From positions 1-36,050 of IMG/VR virus record IMGVR_UViG_3300043786_000856: a stretch of 36,050 nt of DNA. One strand, written 5' to 3'. Below, piece after piece: positions 5,790 through 14,509 of this stretch (within the stretch, counting starts at the first letter, position 1; every line of letters begins with the position of its first letter). The position numbers and the translations under genes are program-made. The notes beneath the pieces were generated by a model, which had not been told where the DNA came from, made no database searches, and saw only the letters and a program-made list of their open reading frames with translations. Source of the stretch: a virus.

Positions 5790-7128
5790 CTGGGTTCCGC
5801 GGTGGTACCAACGCCCGCTGTGGGACTACCTGGAGCGCGGCGGGCGCACCGCTGTGGCGGTCTGGCACCGCCGGGCGGGCAAGGACGAGGTGGCGCTGCA
5901 CCGCACGGCTGTGGCGGCGCACGAGCGGCCCGGCAACTACTGGCACATGCTGCCCCAGTACGAGCAGGCCCGGAAGGCGATCTGGGACGCGGTCAACCCG
6001 CACACCGGCATCCGGCGCATCGACGAGGCGTTCCCCGCCGAGTTGCGCAAGAGCGTCGACAACCACGGCATGAAGATCACCTTCAAGTCGGGTGCCATCT
6101 GGCAGGTGGTCGGCAGCGACAACTTCAACAGTCTGGTGGGCTCCCCGCCGGTCGGCGTGGTGTACAGCGAGTGGTCGCTGGCCAACCCGGTCGCGCATGC
6201 GTACCTGTCGCCGATCCTGCGGGAGAACCACGGCTGGGCGCTGTGGATCTACACCGCCCGCGGCTACAACCACGGTTTCAGCACGTTCGAGTCGGCCAAG
6301 GCCAACGCCAAGGCGTTCGCACAGCTGCTGACCGTCGATGACACCCAGGTCATCACCCGCGAGGAGCTGGAGGAAGACCGGCGCGAGAAGGTGGCGCTGT
6401 TCGGCCCGGACGGCGGTGACGCGCTATGGCGTCAGGAGTGGTTCAACGACTGGTCGGCGGCCAACGTGCACGCGGTGCTCGGCTCAGCGGTGGAGCGCGC
6501 AGAGCGAGACGGCCGCATCGTGGAGTTTGAGCCGGAGGATGCGCCGGTCTACGTCAGCGGCGACCTCGGGTTTCGCGACACCACCGCCTGGTGGTTCTGG
6601 CAGCCCAAGCGTGGCGGCTTCGACGTCATCGACTACACGCAGGGCATCGGCATGGACGCCGATGACTGGATCGACGCGCTGCGTGAGCGCGGGCACAACA
6701 TCGCCAAGGTGCTGCTGCCGCACGATGCGCGGGTCAAGACGTTCCAGAGCAAGCACTCGGCGCTCGAGCGCTTCGTGAAGGCGTTTGGCACCGACAAGGT
6801 CGCCATCGTCCCGCAGAGCAAGAAGGCCGACCAGATCAACGCGGCCCGCCGCGTGATCGAGCGCTGCCGATTCAACGCGCAGCCGTGCACCGACGGACTG
6901 CTGGGCCTGCGCTCCTGGTCGTTCGGCTGGGACGAAGAAAAGCGCATCCGCAGCAAGGAGCCGCTGCACAACTGGGCCTCGCACCCGGCCGATGCGTTCT
7001 GTTACGGCGCGCAATACCTCGAGGAGTTGGCCGAGCCTGCGCCACCTCCACCGCCGCCCAAGTGGTGGCACGAACAATCGCTCGACGAACTGTGGGCCGA
7101 GACGCCCGCCGCACGCAGGAGAATCTGA
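5767..7128 (+). CDS. Terminase large subunit
   Basis: 453 residues from TTG 5767; no ATG fits better. Packaging ATPase with Walker A-like WHRRAGKD (33-40) and Walker B VGVVYSEW (129-136, Glu135 catalytic), followed by an RNase H-like nuclease domain with YVSGDLGFRDTTAW (first metal-site Asp), LLPHDARV and HPADAFCYG near the C-terminus. It pumps DNA through the portal into the procapsid and cuts it. The PPPPPP linker near residue 425 precedes a short WWHEQSLDELW tail. The divergent Walker A is like that of many podoviral TerLs. Confidence 0.9.
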   Translation: MRIRLPNNWVPRWYQRPLWDYLERGGRTAVAVWHRRAGKDEVALHRTAVAAHERPGNYWHMLPQYEQARKAIWDAVNPHTGIRRIDEAFPAELRKSVDNHGMKITFKSGAIWQVVGSDNFNSLVGSPPVGVVYSEWSLANPVAHAYLSPILRENHGWALWIYTARGYNHGFSTFESAKANAKAFAQLLTVDDTQVITREELEEDRREKVALFGPDGGDALWRQEWFNDWSAANVHAVLGSAVERAERDGRIVEFEPEDAPVYVSGDLGFRDTTAWWFWQPKRGGFDVIDYTQGIGMDADDWIDALRERGHNIAKVLLPHDARVKTFQSKHSALERFVKAFGTDKVAIVPQSKKADQINAARRVIERCRFNAQPCTDGLLGLRSWSFGWDEEKRIRSKEPLHNWASHPADAFCYGAQYLEELAEPAPPPPPPKWWHEQSLDELWAETPAARRRI

Positions 7129-7418
7129 TGCCCACACCAGGACTGCCGCAGCCGAGCGCGGCCACGCCACTGACCTCGACCGGCGTCGTGCGCGGGAAAT
7201 CCGGCTACTACCACGGATACATCGTCACCACCGTGACCGGCGGCGCCGTGACGCTGTACGACAACGCCAGCGCGGCGAGCGGCACGGTCATCGACGTGAT
7301 CCCAACCAGCACCGCTGCCGGCACCCGCGGCGTGCTCGCGCAGCCCGTGCCCGTGAGCAACGGCGTGTATGCGTCGTTTGCGTCCACCGGCACCGTGCTG
7401 TTTCTCCACGACGCCTGA
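7128..7418 (+). CDS. Small beta-rich virion-type protein
   Basis: 96 residues, AGGAG six bases before ATG 7128, which overlaps the TerL stop. Sequence is Gly/Thr/Val-rich (GYYHGYIVTTVTGGAVTLYD, then NGVYASFASTGTVLFLHD) and reads as a compact beta sandwich. No recognised family. Its place in the late operon between TerL and the tailspike suggests a decoration, fibre-anchor or other structural role. Confidence 0.65.
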   Translation: MPTPGLPQPSAATPLTSTGVVRGKSGYYHGYIVTTVTGGAVTLYDNASAASGTVIDVIPTSTAAGTRGVLAQPVPVSNGVYASFASTGTVLFLHDA

Positions 7419-7426
7419 GGTCGACC

Positions 7427-7741
7427 ATGCCCAACTGGAACGGAGCAATCGACTGGACGAGCACCCTGCCGACGGGCTCGAGCCAGACTGCAGTGGTCGG
7501 CTGGCGCAACGTGCCCTCGGGCGGCTGGGTGGCGATGCCCAGCATCTTCCGCCTGCGTCTAATCGGCACCGGAACGGTCACCATCGACTCGCGTGACCGG
7601 CTGGGCACGGTGACCACGGGCGTGGAGACGTTCAGCGCGAGCGGTGCCACCAACCAGATCGAGTTTCCCTATTTGGGCGACGCAGCCACCGAGATGCGCG
7701 CCACGTTCCCGTCGACCCTGACCGTTGAGGTGCTGTCATGA
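7427..7741 (+). CDS. Small beta-rich virion-type protein
   Basis: 104 residues with GAGGT five bases before ATG 7427. Strand-rich (GTGTVTIDSRDRLGTVTTGV, later STLTVEVLS), no signal peptide or membrane segment. Family not recognised. Ends in an ATGA junction with the next gene, so the three small proteins 7128-8094 are probably made together and may form one structure. Confidence 0.6.
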   Translation: MPNWNGAIDWTSTLPTGSSQTAVVGWRNVPSGGWVAMPSIFRLRLIGTGTVTIDSRDRLGTVTTGVETFSASGATNQIEFPYLGDAATEMRATFPSTLTVEVLS

Positions 7742-8094
7742 GTGGCTATCCCGTCAATCTCACCACGCTCATCACGGGCGAGAACCAGTCGCTGGGCGCG
7801 ATGGAGGTCATCGATGGTGTGGGCGAGTACGAGTACGTCAGCACCTCGTCTGCCAGCATCGTGCTGGGTTCAACCGGTGCGGCGGGCGATTACCTCGGCA
7901 AGATGGTGTGCATCGTAGTCTCGTCGGCCTCGTCGCTCACGCGCATCCATGACGGCACGACCACGCTGACGGTGCTGCAGAACGGCACGACGCCGGGCAC
8001 GTATGTAGTGCCGCTGGGCATCAAGTCGACCTCGGGCGGCTGGAGTGTGTCGACCGGGACGACGGGCGTCATCGCGGTGGGGGCGTTTACCTGA
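7738..8094 (+). CDS. Small beta-rich virion-type protein
   Basis: 118 residues, Ser/Thr/Gly-rich with alternating hydrophobics (GKMVCIVVSSASSLTRIHDG, then WSVSTGTTGVIAVGAF). It resembles the small beta-sandwich proteins found beside phage fibres and tailspikes, but no family was identified. Coupled by overlaps to the gene before (ATGA) and to the tailspike after (TGATG). An adaptor role for the tailspike is inference. Confidence 0.6.
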   Translation: MSGYPVNLTTLITGENQSLGAMEVIDGVGEYEYVSTSSASIVLGSTGAAGDYLGKMVCIVVSSASSLTRIHDGTTTLTVLQNGTTPGTYVVPLGIKSTSGGWSVSTGTTGVIAVGAFT

Positions 8095-9416
8095 TGGCGA
8101 CCTTCTACATTGACCCGACGGTGTCAGGGACGGGCACGGGCACGTTCGGCGATCCGTATAAATCGTGGGCGTCTATCGCGTTTTTTGCTGCCGGCAACAC
8201 CTATTTGCAGAAAGCCGGGACGACTTTTTTTGGCACCATCACGGTCAATGTGGGCGGGTCGTCTGAAGCGACACGGGTAATCGTTGGGTCTTATGACCCG
8301 GTGACTGGCGCGGCCACGACTAATAAAGCGTTTATTGACGCCAGCACTTCTGGAAACTTGCGCGGGCTGCGAGTAGCCGGGTCGGTCAATTTCGTGACCG
8401 TTCAAGATCTGGACATCGTTGGCGGCAACGGCGTCGGCATCAGAACCTGCATGGACGCAGGGTCGTCTGGGTCGAAGGCGAACAACCTCAAATGCCTGCG
8501 TCTGCGGCTGCATGATGTGCAGTCCAGCGGCGCCAATGTGTCCGGTGGTCTCAACTTCTACAGCGACGATGCGGTCGTTGAAGACTGCGAAATCTTCAAC
8601 ATTGGTGACGATGGCATGTATGGTGAAGGGCTGCGACCTCGCATCTGGCGCAATCGCATTTACGATGTGTCGCAGAGCAACAACGTCGCGGGCGATCCCA
8701 TTCAGTTGAACGGCAACTGCTCCGGTTTTAGCGTTTGCTACAACGACCTCACGCAGCCAAAATACCTTAAGCAGGTGTTCATTTGCAGCGGAGCGTCTCT
8801 TGGCAGCGGCGGATTGTTCGCTCACAACATCTGCCGTATGCCAACCGGCACCACGGGCAGCGGTTCTGTTAAGAACGTTTTCAACGACCAGCCGGGCGTT
8901 ACGATCCAGGGTAACGTCATCATTGGGGGCGACCACGGCATCTGGCTTGATGGAACGACGCCAGACTGCCGAATAATTTCCAACGTCGTGATGCACGCAT
9001 GGCAAGGCATTGTCAGCAACGGCGGCACGAACGTCATTGCCAACAACACCGTGCTTTACTCAACCGATCAAGGCTTCCGCGTCTTTACCGGCGGCGGCAC
9101 GCCGACCATCACTAATAACATCGCGGCCTATTGCGGTGTCGGCATCGCGGCCATCGGCACGATCACAAAGACGACGAACTGTTACTTCAGCAACACCACT
9201 AATTTCTTGTCGCTTGGCAGCGGCGGGTCGATAGAAGGGTCTGCGGTCACGCAAGATCCGCGAGTGCAATCTGACGGCGGCATCCCGGCATCATCGCCCT
9301 GCGCCACCGCAGGCACCTACGTCTCCGGCGTCACGCTTGCCAACGGGCGGCTGCGGCCCAACTTTGTGCCGATTGGCGCTTACATGGCTGTGTTGCCCCG
9401 CACCGCCCGCACCTGA
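8094..9416 (+). CDS. Right-handed beta-helix tailspike/depolymerase
   Basis: 440 residues. After a short N-terminus (TFYIDPTVSGTGTGTFGDPY, a typical start of pectate-lyase-fold phage proteins) come many short strand-turn coils: FVTVQDLDIVGG, VVEDCEIFNIGDDG, ISNVVMHAWQGIVSNGG, IANNTVLYST, ITNNIAAYCGVGIAAIG. Such beta-helix spikes bind and often cleave host surface polysaccharide. Base composition is clearly more AT-rich than its neighbours, and codon use differs, indicating recent acquisition. Location between terminase and portal rather than next to tail genes is unusual. Catalytic residues cannot be assigned by eye. Confidence 0.75.
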   Translation: MATFYIDPTVSGTGTGTFGDPYKSWASIAFFAAGNTYLQKAGTTFFGTITVNVGGSSEATRVIVGSYDPVTGAATTNKAFIDASTSGNLRGLRVAGSVNFVTVQDLDIVGGNGVGIRTCMDAGSSGSKANNLKCLRLRLHDVQSSGANVSGGLNFYSDDAVVEDCEIFNIGDDGMYGEGLRPRIWRNRIYDVSQSNNVAGDPIQLNGNCSGFSVCYNDLTQPKYLKQVFICSGASLGSGGLFAHNICRMPTGTTGSGSVKNVFNDQPGVTIQGNVIIGGDHGIWLDGTTPDCRIISNVVMHAWQGIVSNGGTNVIANNTVLYSTDQGFRVFTGGGTPTITNNIAAYCGVGIAAIGTITKTTNCYFSNTTNFLSLGSGGSIEGSAVTQDPRVQSDGGIPASSPCATAGTYVSGVTLANGRLRPNFVPIGAYMAVLPRTART

Positions 9417-11635
9417 TGGACCTGCGTCGCATCCTGCGCGAGATCAGCGCCTACGAGCGCACGTTCTCCAAGTGGGAGACGCGCGGGCAGAAGGTCATCA
9501 AGCGCTACACGGGCGAGCAGGTCAAGCAGAACGCGGCGCAGTTCAACGTCCTGTGGGCCAACGTCGAGACGCTGGTGCCGGCCGTGTTCGCACGTGTCCC
9601 GCAGCCAGAGGTGACGCGCCGCTTCAAGGATTCCGACCCGGCCGCTCGCGTGGCTGCGCTGATGCTGGAGCGGGCGCTGGAGTACGAGATCCAGCACTAC
9701 GACGACTACCGCATGGCCATGACGGCGGCGGTGCGGGACCGCTTCCTGCCGGGCCGGGGAATCGCCTGGGTGCGCTACGAGCCGCGGTTCCAGCAGACGC
9801 AGCTGCAGATCAGCGAGGACGCCGAGGAGCGGGTCGAGACCATCGACTACGAGTGCGCACCCTGCGACTACGTGCACTGGAAGGACTTCGGTCACCAGTG
9901 CGCCAGATCGTGGGAGGAGGTCAAATTGGTCTGGCGCAAGGTGTCGCTGGACTACGACGCGCTGGTCGAGCGCTTCGGGCAGGAGGTCGCCGACGGCACG
10001 CCGCTGGATCAGTCGCAGGGCGAGGTGGGCCGCGACGACACGGCAAGCCGGCAGATGGCCAAGGCGACCATCTACGAGGTGTGGGACAAGGAAGACGGCA
10101 AGGTTGTCTGGGTCAGCAAGGGCCGCGAAGAGCCGCTGGACGAGCGCGAAGACCCGCTGGGCCTGCACGACTTCTGGCCCTGCCCGCGGCCGCTGTACGC
10201 GACGGTCACGACCGACAGTCTGGTGCCGATCCCAGACTTCACCGTGTACCAGGACCAGGCCGACGAGCTCGACCTCATCACGCAGCGGATCGGCGGGCTG
10301 GTGCGGGCGTTGAAGGTCACGGGCGTCTACGACGCATCGCAACTGAGCCTGCGCCGGCTGCTTGACGAGGGCACCAACGGCACGATGATCCCGGTGGATT
10401 CGTGGTCGGTGTTCAGCGAGCGCGGCGGCATCAAAGGGATGGTCGACTTCCTGCCGCTGGATCAGGTCGCCAGCGCGCTGCTGGGGCTGTATCAGGCCCG
10501 AGAGAACATCAAGGCGCAGATCTACGAGATCACCGGCATCAGCGACATCATCCGCGGCCAGAGCGCGGCCAGCGAGACGGCGACGGCGCAGGAGATCAAG
10601 GGGCGGTTCGCATCGCTGCGCCTGCGTCGCATGCAGGAGGACGTGGCGCGCTTCGCCAAGGATCTGCTGCGCATCAAGGCCGAGATCATCTGCGCCCACT
10701 TCCAGCCACAGACCATCGCGCTGATGGCGGGCGTGGCGCAGATGCAGGAGCCGCCGGAGGTGATCGCGCAGGCCATGGCCATCTTAAAAAACGAGGATCT
10801 GCGCGGGTTCCGCATCGACATCACTGCCGACAGCCTGACGCAGCTCGACGACGAGGCCGACAAGCAGAGCCGCGTGGAATTCATGGCCGCGACCAGCCAG
10901 TTCCTCGAGCGCACCGTGGCAGCCGCGCAGGCCGCGCCGGAGTTGCTGCCGCTCATGTCCGAGATGCTGCTGTTCGGTGTGCGTGGGTTCAAGGTCGGCC
11001 GCACCGTCGAGGGCGCGTTCGACCGCACTCTGGCCATGCTCAACCAGCCCAAGCCGCCGCAGCCCAACCCGCAGGCCGAGGCCATGCAGGCCGAGATGCA
11101 GTTCCGCGCCGCGCAGATGCAGGCCGGGCAGCAGGCTGAGCAGGCCAAGATGATGATCGAGCGCGAGCGCATGCAGTCGCAGGCGAGTCTTGAGCAGGTC
11201 AAGCTCCAGGCGCAGCAAGCCATCGAGGAGATGCGCCAGCGCAACGCCATGGAGATCGAGGCAATGCGTCAGCAGGCGGAGACCGAGCGCATGGTGCAGA
11301 AGGCCGAGATCGACGCGGCCATCAAGCGCGAACTGGCGCTCATGCAGCAGCAGGCCGAGGAGCAGCGCATGGCCATGGACCGTGCCAACACCGTTGGCGA
11401 GGTGACCAGCGTCGTCGGTGCGGTCTCGCAGCAGTTGCAGCAGATGATGGACGGGCTGGCGGCCGCGTTGAAGGCACCGCGGCGCATCGTGCGCGGCAAG
11501 GACGGTCGCGCCGTGGGCGTCGAGGCCAACGGGCAAATGATGAGCATCGTGCGCGGCATCGACGGCAGGCTCGCGGCACTGGAGGCCATGGAGGCCGAGG
11601 AACACGAAATGGAGACCGACGATGGCGACCGGTGA
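9416..11635 (+). CDS. Portal protein, P22-like
   Basis: 739 residues. An N-terminal clip/stem region (ETLVPAVFARVPQPEVTRRF; ALEYEIQHYDDYRMAMTAAV) is followed by a central part with GISDIIRGQSAASETATAQEIKG-type sequence (residues about 375-400), the hallmark of the long P22-type portals, and a very long Gln/Glu/Met-rich coiled coil at about 555-665, matching the helical barrel that reaches into the capsid. It forms the dodecameric DNA gate, docks TerL during packaging and the tail afterwards. Start overlaps the tailspike stop (TGATG). Confidence 0.85.
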   Translation: MDLRRILREISAYERTFSKWETRGQKVIKRYTGEQVKQNAAQFNVLWANVETLVPAVFARVPQPEVTRRFKDSDPAARVAALMLERALEYEIQHYDDYRMAMTAAVRDRFLPGRGIAWVRYEPRFQQTQLQISEDAEERVETIDYECAPCDYVHWKDFGHQCARSWEEVKLVWRKVSLDYDALVERFGQEVADGTPLDQSQGEVGRDDTASRQMAKATIYEVWDKEDGKVVWVSKGREEPLDEREDPLGLHDFWPCPRPLYATVTTDSLVPIPDFTVYQDQADELDLITQRIGGLVRALKVTGVYDASQLSLRRLLDEGTNGTMIPVDSWSVFSERGGIKGMVDFLPLDQVASALLGLYQARENIKAQIYEITGISDIIRGQSAASETATAQEIKGRFASLRLRRMQEDVARFAKDLLRIKAEIICAHFQPQTIALMAGVAQMQEPPEVIAQAMAILKNEDLRGFRIDITADSLTQLDDEADKQSRVEFMAATSQFLERTVAAAQAAPELLPLMSEMLLFGVRGFKVGRTVEGAFDRTLAMLNQPKPPQPNPQAEAMQAEMQFRAAQMQAGQQAEQAKMMIERERMQSQASLEQVKLQAQQAIEEMRQRNAMEIEAMRQQAETERMVQKAEIDAAIKRELALMQQQAEEQRMAMDRANTVGEVTSVVGAVSQQLQQMMDGLAAALKAPRRIVRGKDGRAVGVEANGQMMSIVRGIDGRLAALEAMEAEEHEMETDDGDR

Positions 11636-12086
11636 CGTCAAATGGTTCGCGCAGACCCTGCTGGACCTGGGCGAAAAGATCCACGACCTGAGCAGCGACA
11701 CGATCAAGCTCGGCCTCATCACCAGCGCGACCACGCCCGCGGTGAGCACCAGTGATCCGCGCTGGGGCAGCGGCGGCGGCACGAACCTGACCACCAACCA
11801 GGTCGCCACCGGCACGAGCTACAGCAGCGGCGGCCCGGCGCTGACCTCGGTCACGTGGACGCTGGTGAGCGACGTGCCCACGCTGCGAGCGGCGAACGTC
11901 ACCATCGCGCAGGACGGCAGCGGGTTCAGCAATGCGCGCTGGGGCATTCTCTACAACGACACGGCGGCCGGCAAGCAGGCGATTGCCTACCTCGACCTCG
12001 GCAGTGATCGCAGCATCGTCGGCGGCACCCTGACCATCGACTGGTCGGGTGCGAATGGCGACATCGTGACGATTACGCAGTCGTAA
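11622..12086 (+). CDS. Hypothetical virion protein
   Basis: 154 residues. Starts with a short helix (VKWFAQTLLDLGEKIHDLSS) then is beta-rich (TIKLGLITSATTPAVS; AANVTIAQDGSGF; GGTLTIDWSGANGDIVTITQ). Similar small proteins sit beside portals and fibres in phages, but I do not recognise the family. It overlaps the portal end by 14 bp and shares its stop with the next start (TAATG). Structural role inferred from operon. Confidence 0.6.
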   Translation: MATGDVKWFAQTLLDLGEKIHDLSSDTIKLGLITSATTPAVSTSDPRWGSGGGTNLTTNQVATGTSYSSGGPALTSVTWTLVSDVPTLRAANVTIAQDGSGFSNARWGILYNDTAAGKQAIAYLDLGSDRSIVGGTLTIDWSGANGDIVTITQS

Positions 12087-13156
12087 TGAGCCTGCATCGC
12101 AACCGCGTCCAGATGACAGTGACGTCGGTCGATGGCGTGACCGGCGAACTGACGCTTGGATCTGCTACCACCGCCTATCAGTCGTTCAGCAGTGCCTACG
12201 GCGCCGACGCCACGGTCGATATCCTGATTACCGAGGGCACCGATTGGGAGGTGGACCGCAACTGCTCCTACGACCACACCAACGGGCTGGTGGATCGCGG
12301 CACCATCGAGGCGTCGTCGAATAGCGGTAGCACGGTCACGTTTACGACGCCTACGGTCAGCGTCATCGCTACGGCAGCGAGCGGAAACAATTGGGGTCTG
12401 AATCAAGTGCAGTCCAACGCCGACGCGGCGGTGACGGGCGTCGTCGGCACGATGCACATCCTGGATATCGGACCATTCACCGCTGATCGTGACTTCACGC
12501 TGCCCGCCACCTGCGCCGTGGGCGACAGGGTTGGGGTGTTTATCAAGACGGGCGACCCGTCTTTTGAGTTGCTGCTGAAGCCTGCTTCCGGCGACACGAT
12601 CAACGGCGGATCTGCTGGTGCGGAATGGTCGCGGCTGTTCATCAGCAACGAGTGCGTGATTTTCCGGTGCATTACGGCTAATGCCGACTGGATTGTCGAG
12701 TATGACGGGCGGATACCTTGTATGGCCCGCATGGGGTTGGAATCAACCATTGCCAATCGTTTTGCAGTAGCGGGAACGTATTACGAAGTCGCATTTGATT
12801 CAGTGCAATACGACAACGCGAGCATGGCAAGCATTGCAAATGAGGATTTCACCATTCGACGCGCCGGAAAATACTTGGTGCAGGCAAGTGTGGTGTCTTC
12901 AGATGCAACCGCAGATCAAGAGGCGTTGACCACGCGAGTGATGATTGGTGGAACAACGACCGCCGTCAGTCGAGCGTTTCGGGCGTCCGGTGCGGCTGCG
13001 TTCAGTCCTTACGGAACCGTAGACGCAATTTTGGAATTTGCTGCTGGAGATGTGGTGTCGTGGGAAGCGCGGTACGGGACGACCGCCAATCTGGATGAGC
13101 ACGGGCAGGCAGGCGGCACCACGAACTACATGTCCCTGCGGGAGTTGATCCCATGA
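12086..13156 (+). CDS. Tail-fibre-like protein with C1q/TNF-like tip
   Basis: 356 residues. Residues 1-100 are a beta-rich attachment region; residues about 100-215 include LDIGPFTADRDFTLPATCAVGDRVGVF, common in phage fibres; residues about 225-356 (YYEVAFDSVQYDNASM, FTIRRAGKYLVQASVVSS, AAGDVVSWEARYG) match the jelly-roll pattern of C1q/TNF-like receptor-binding heads. The tip-encoding DNA (about 12740-13080) is visibly more AT-rich than the first half, suggesting a swapped host-range domain. An assembly-type protein follows directly. Trimer formation and receptor binding are inferred. Confidence 0.65.
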   Translation: MSLHRNRVQMTVTSVDGVTGELTLGSATTAYQSFSSAYGADATVDILITEGTDWEVDRNCSYDHTNGLVDRGTIEASSNSGSTVTFTTPTVSVIATAASGNNWGLNQVQSNADAAVTGVVGTMHILDIGPFTADRDFTLPATCAVGDRVGVFIKTGDPSFELLLKPASGDTINGGSAGAEWSRLFISNECVIFRCITANADWIVEYDGRIPCMARMGLESTIANRFAVAGTYYEVAFDSVQYDNASMASIANEDFTIRRAGKYLVQASVVSSDATADQEALTTRVMIGGTTTAVSRAFRASGAAAFSPYGTVDAILEFAAGDVVSWEARYGTTANLDEHGQAGGTTNYMSLRELIP

Positions 13157-13578
13157 ATCTGACTGCTGTTCTGGTTTCGATGGGGTACACCCTCGACAGT
13201 GATTTTGAAGTCGTGGCGAGCCGTGCGGGCGCACCAACATTGCAATGGCTCTCGACCAAGCCGCCCCCCACCGACGCCGAGATCGCCGCCGCCGCGCTGC
13301 CCGCAGCCAAAGCCGCCAAGAAGCAGCACATCAAAGCCGCCGCTCGCGCCCGCATCCTCGCTCGCTACCCTGAGTGGATGCAGGCCAACCTGACTGCCCG
13401 AGCGGTTGAACTGGTCAGCCTCGGCCAGATCACCGGCCCGGAGTGGGGCCAGATGCAAGCGATTTGGAACTGGATCAAAGACACTCGCGCTCGCTCCGAC
13501 CTGCTGGAATCTGATGTGGACAACTGCACCACCGTCGAGGCGGTCGAGCAACTGACCATTGGCGGGTGGCCTGAGTGA
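13153..13578 (+). CDS. Fibre assembly/XkdW-like protein, putative
   Basis: 141 residues. The sequence KAAARARILARYPEWMQANL followed by ARAVELV and AIWNWIKDTRARSD resembles the C-terminal helical module found in tail-fibre assembly and XkdW-like proteins. N-terminus is a short strand pair ending in LQWLSTKPPPTDAEI. ATGA overlap with the fibre gene supports a chaperone role for that fibre. Without a search the family remains tentative. Confidence 0.5.
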   Translation: MNLTAVLVSMGYTLDSDFEVVASRAGAPTLQWLSTKPPPTDAEIAAAALPAAKAAKKQHIKAAARARILARYPEWMQANLTARAVELVSLGQITGPEWGQMQAIWNWIKDTRARSDLLESDVDNCTTVEAVEQLTIGGWPE

Positions 13579-14216
13579 CATGGGCAGCAGCGCCGTGGGC
13601 TGATCTGCCGTGGGCGGGTCTGCCCGCGGCTGGCACCACGATCACCACCGTCGTCGGTGATGCCACCGCAGCAGGTCAGCAGGCCGGCATCAGCGTCAAC
13701 GTCACCGTCGCGGCCAACACCGGCAACGCGGTGGCAGACGGCCTGCAGGCCGATGTCATCTCCTCCGGCGATGTCCCGACCAACGTCGGCAACGCGGTCG
13801 CCAACGGTCTGCAGGCGACCATCCTGTCGGCCGAGACCATCGTCGCCAACGTCGGCAACGCCGTGGCCGATGGCCTGCAAGCGACGATCACGCAGGCTGA
13901 CGAACTGCCGCTCATCGTCGGCGGGTTCTGGGAGGAGCAGTGGCGGCGCATCCGCGAGCGTGAGCGCAAGCGTCAGGAGCCGCCGCAGGCACTGATCGAG
14001 CGCGTCGAGGAGCAAATTGCCGAGGTCGCACAGGCGCTCGAGGTGCCGCGCCCGGTCACGGTCAACGTCGAGCGGGTGCTGGTGGACCTGCAGCTGCGCG
14101 CGCAGCAGCTTGAACTGGCTGCAGACCGCGTGCGCGTGGTGCGGCGGCTGATTGCCGAGGCTCAGGCCCTGCAGGCCGAGATCGAGGAAGAAGAAGACCT
14201 TCTGATGCTGCTATGA
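13575..14216 (+). CDS. Protein with four 22-residue repeats and coiled coil
   Basis: 213 residues from a GTG overlapping the previous stop. An N-terminal WAAAPWADLPWAGLPAAG segment leads to four consecutive 22-residue units (residues 28-49, 50-71, 72-93, 94-115), three beginning GNAVA(D/N)GLQA and the first the diverged GDATAAGQQA. After GGFWEEQWRRIRERERKR comes a long alpha-helical coiled coil rich in Ala, Leu, Glu and Arg, ending EEEEDLLMLL. The repeats look like a small beta solenoid. Family unknown; lies among fibre genes and before capsid genes, so a virion component is likely. ATGA coupling to the next gene. Confidence 0.65.
   Translation: MTWAAAPWADLPWAGLPAAGTTITTVVGDATAAGQQAGISVNVTVAANTGNAVADGLQADVISSGDVPTNVGNAVANGLQATILSAETIVANVGNAVADGLQATITQADELPLIVGGFWEEQWRRIRERERKRQEPPQALIERVEEQIAEVAQALEVPRPVTVNVERVLVDLQLRAQQLELAADRVRVVRRLIAEAQALQAEIEEEEDLLMLL
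13656..13919 (+). repeat. Four tandem 66-bp in-frame repeats
   Basis: Units start at 13656, 13722, 13788 and 13854 and encode 22 residues each. Units 2-4 share GGCAACGC(G/C)GT at their start and a CTGCA(G/A)GC motif; unit 1 is more diverged. A head-to-tail duplication origin is likely. Confidence 0.85.
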
Positions 14217-14509
14217 GGAAGCGATACGTGCAGGTGGACGGCGACCTGATCGAGGTGACGCCGGAGTTCAGACAGGAGCGCCCGGCCACCGAGGCGCACA
14301 ACATCATCCCCGACATCAACCCGTACCAGAGCATGGCCACCGGCGAGATGATCGGCGGGCGTCGGCAGCACCGCGAGCACCTGCGCCAGCATGGGCTGGT
14401 GGAGATCGGCAACGAGACCGACAAGCTCAGAGCCTGGGGCAGCCGGCCCGGCCGCGTGGACTGGCGCGAGGCGGTGCAGCGTGAGATGGCCAAACGAGGG
14501 CTGCAGTGA
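14213..14509 (+). CDS. Hypothetical protein (late region)
   Basis: 98 residues, charged, no membrane segment. Starts with a strand pair (RKRYVQVDGDLIEVTPEF), then IIPDINPYQSMATGEMIGGRRQHREHLRQHG, a pattern (P-Y-x-S-M-x-T-G-E-x-I-x-G/S-R-x-x-H) seen in small proteins next to phage structural genes, ending in a helix. Function unknown. ATGA junction before and GTGA junction after place it tightly between the repeat protein and the glycosyltransferase. Confidence 0.65.
   Translation: MRKRYVQVDGDLIEVTPEFRQERPATEAHNIIPDINPYQSMATGEMIGGRRQHREHLRQHGLVEIGNETDKLRAWGSRPGRVDWREAVQREMAKRGLQ

Noticed and set aside
9380-10699. Long minus-strand open frame of 439 residues
   Set aside because: It is fully antisense to the portal gene, Arg/His/Val/Leu-rich without motifs, as expected for shadow frames in GC-rich DNA.
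12086-13156. Diversity-generating retroelement target fibre
   Set aside because: No reverse transcriptase or template repeat was found in the window.
13656-13919. CRISPR array
   Set aside because: The repeats are in-frame tandem protein-coding units with no spacers. No other regularly spaced repeat with unique spacers was seen.
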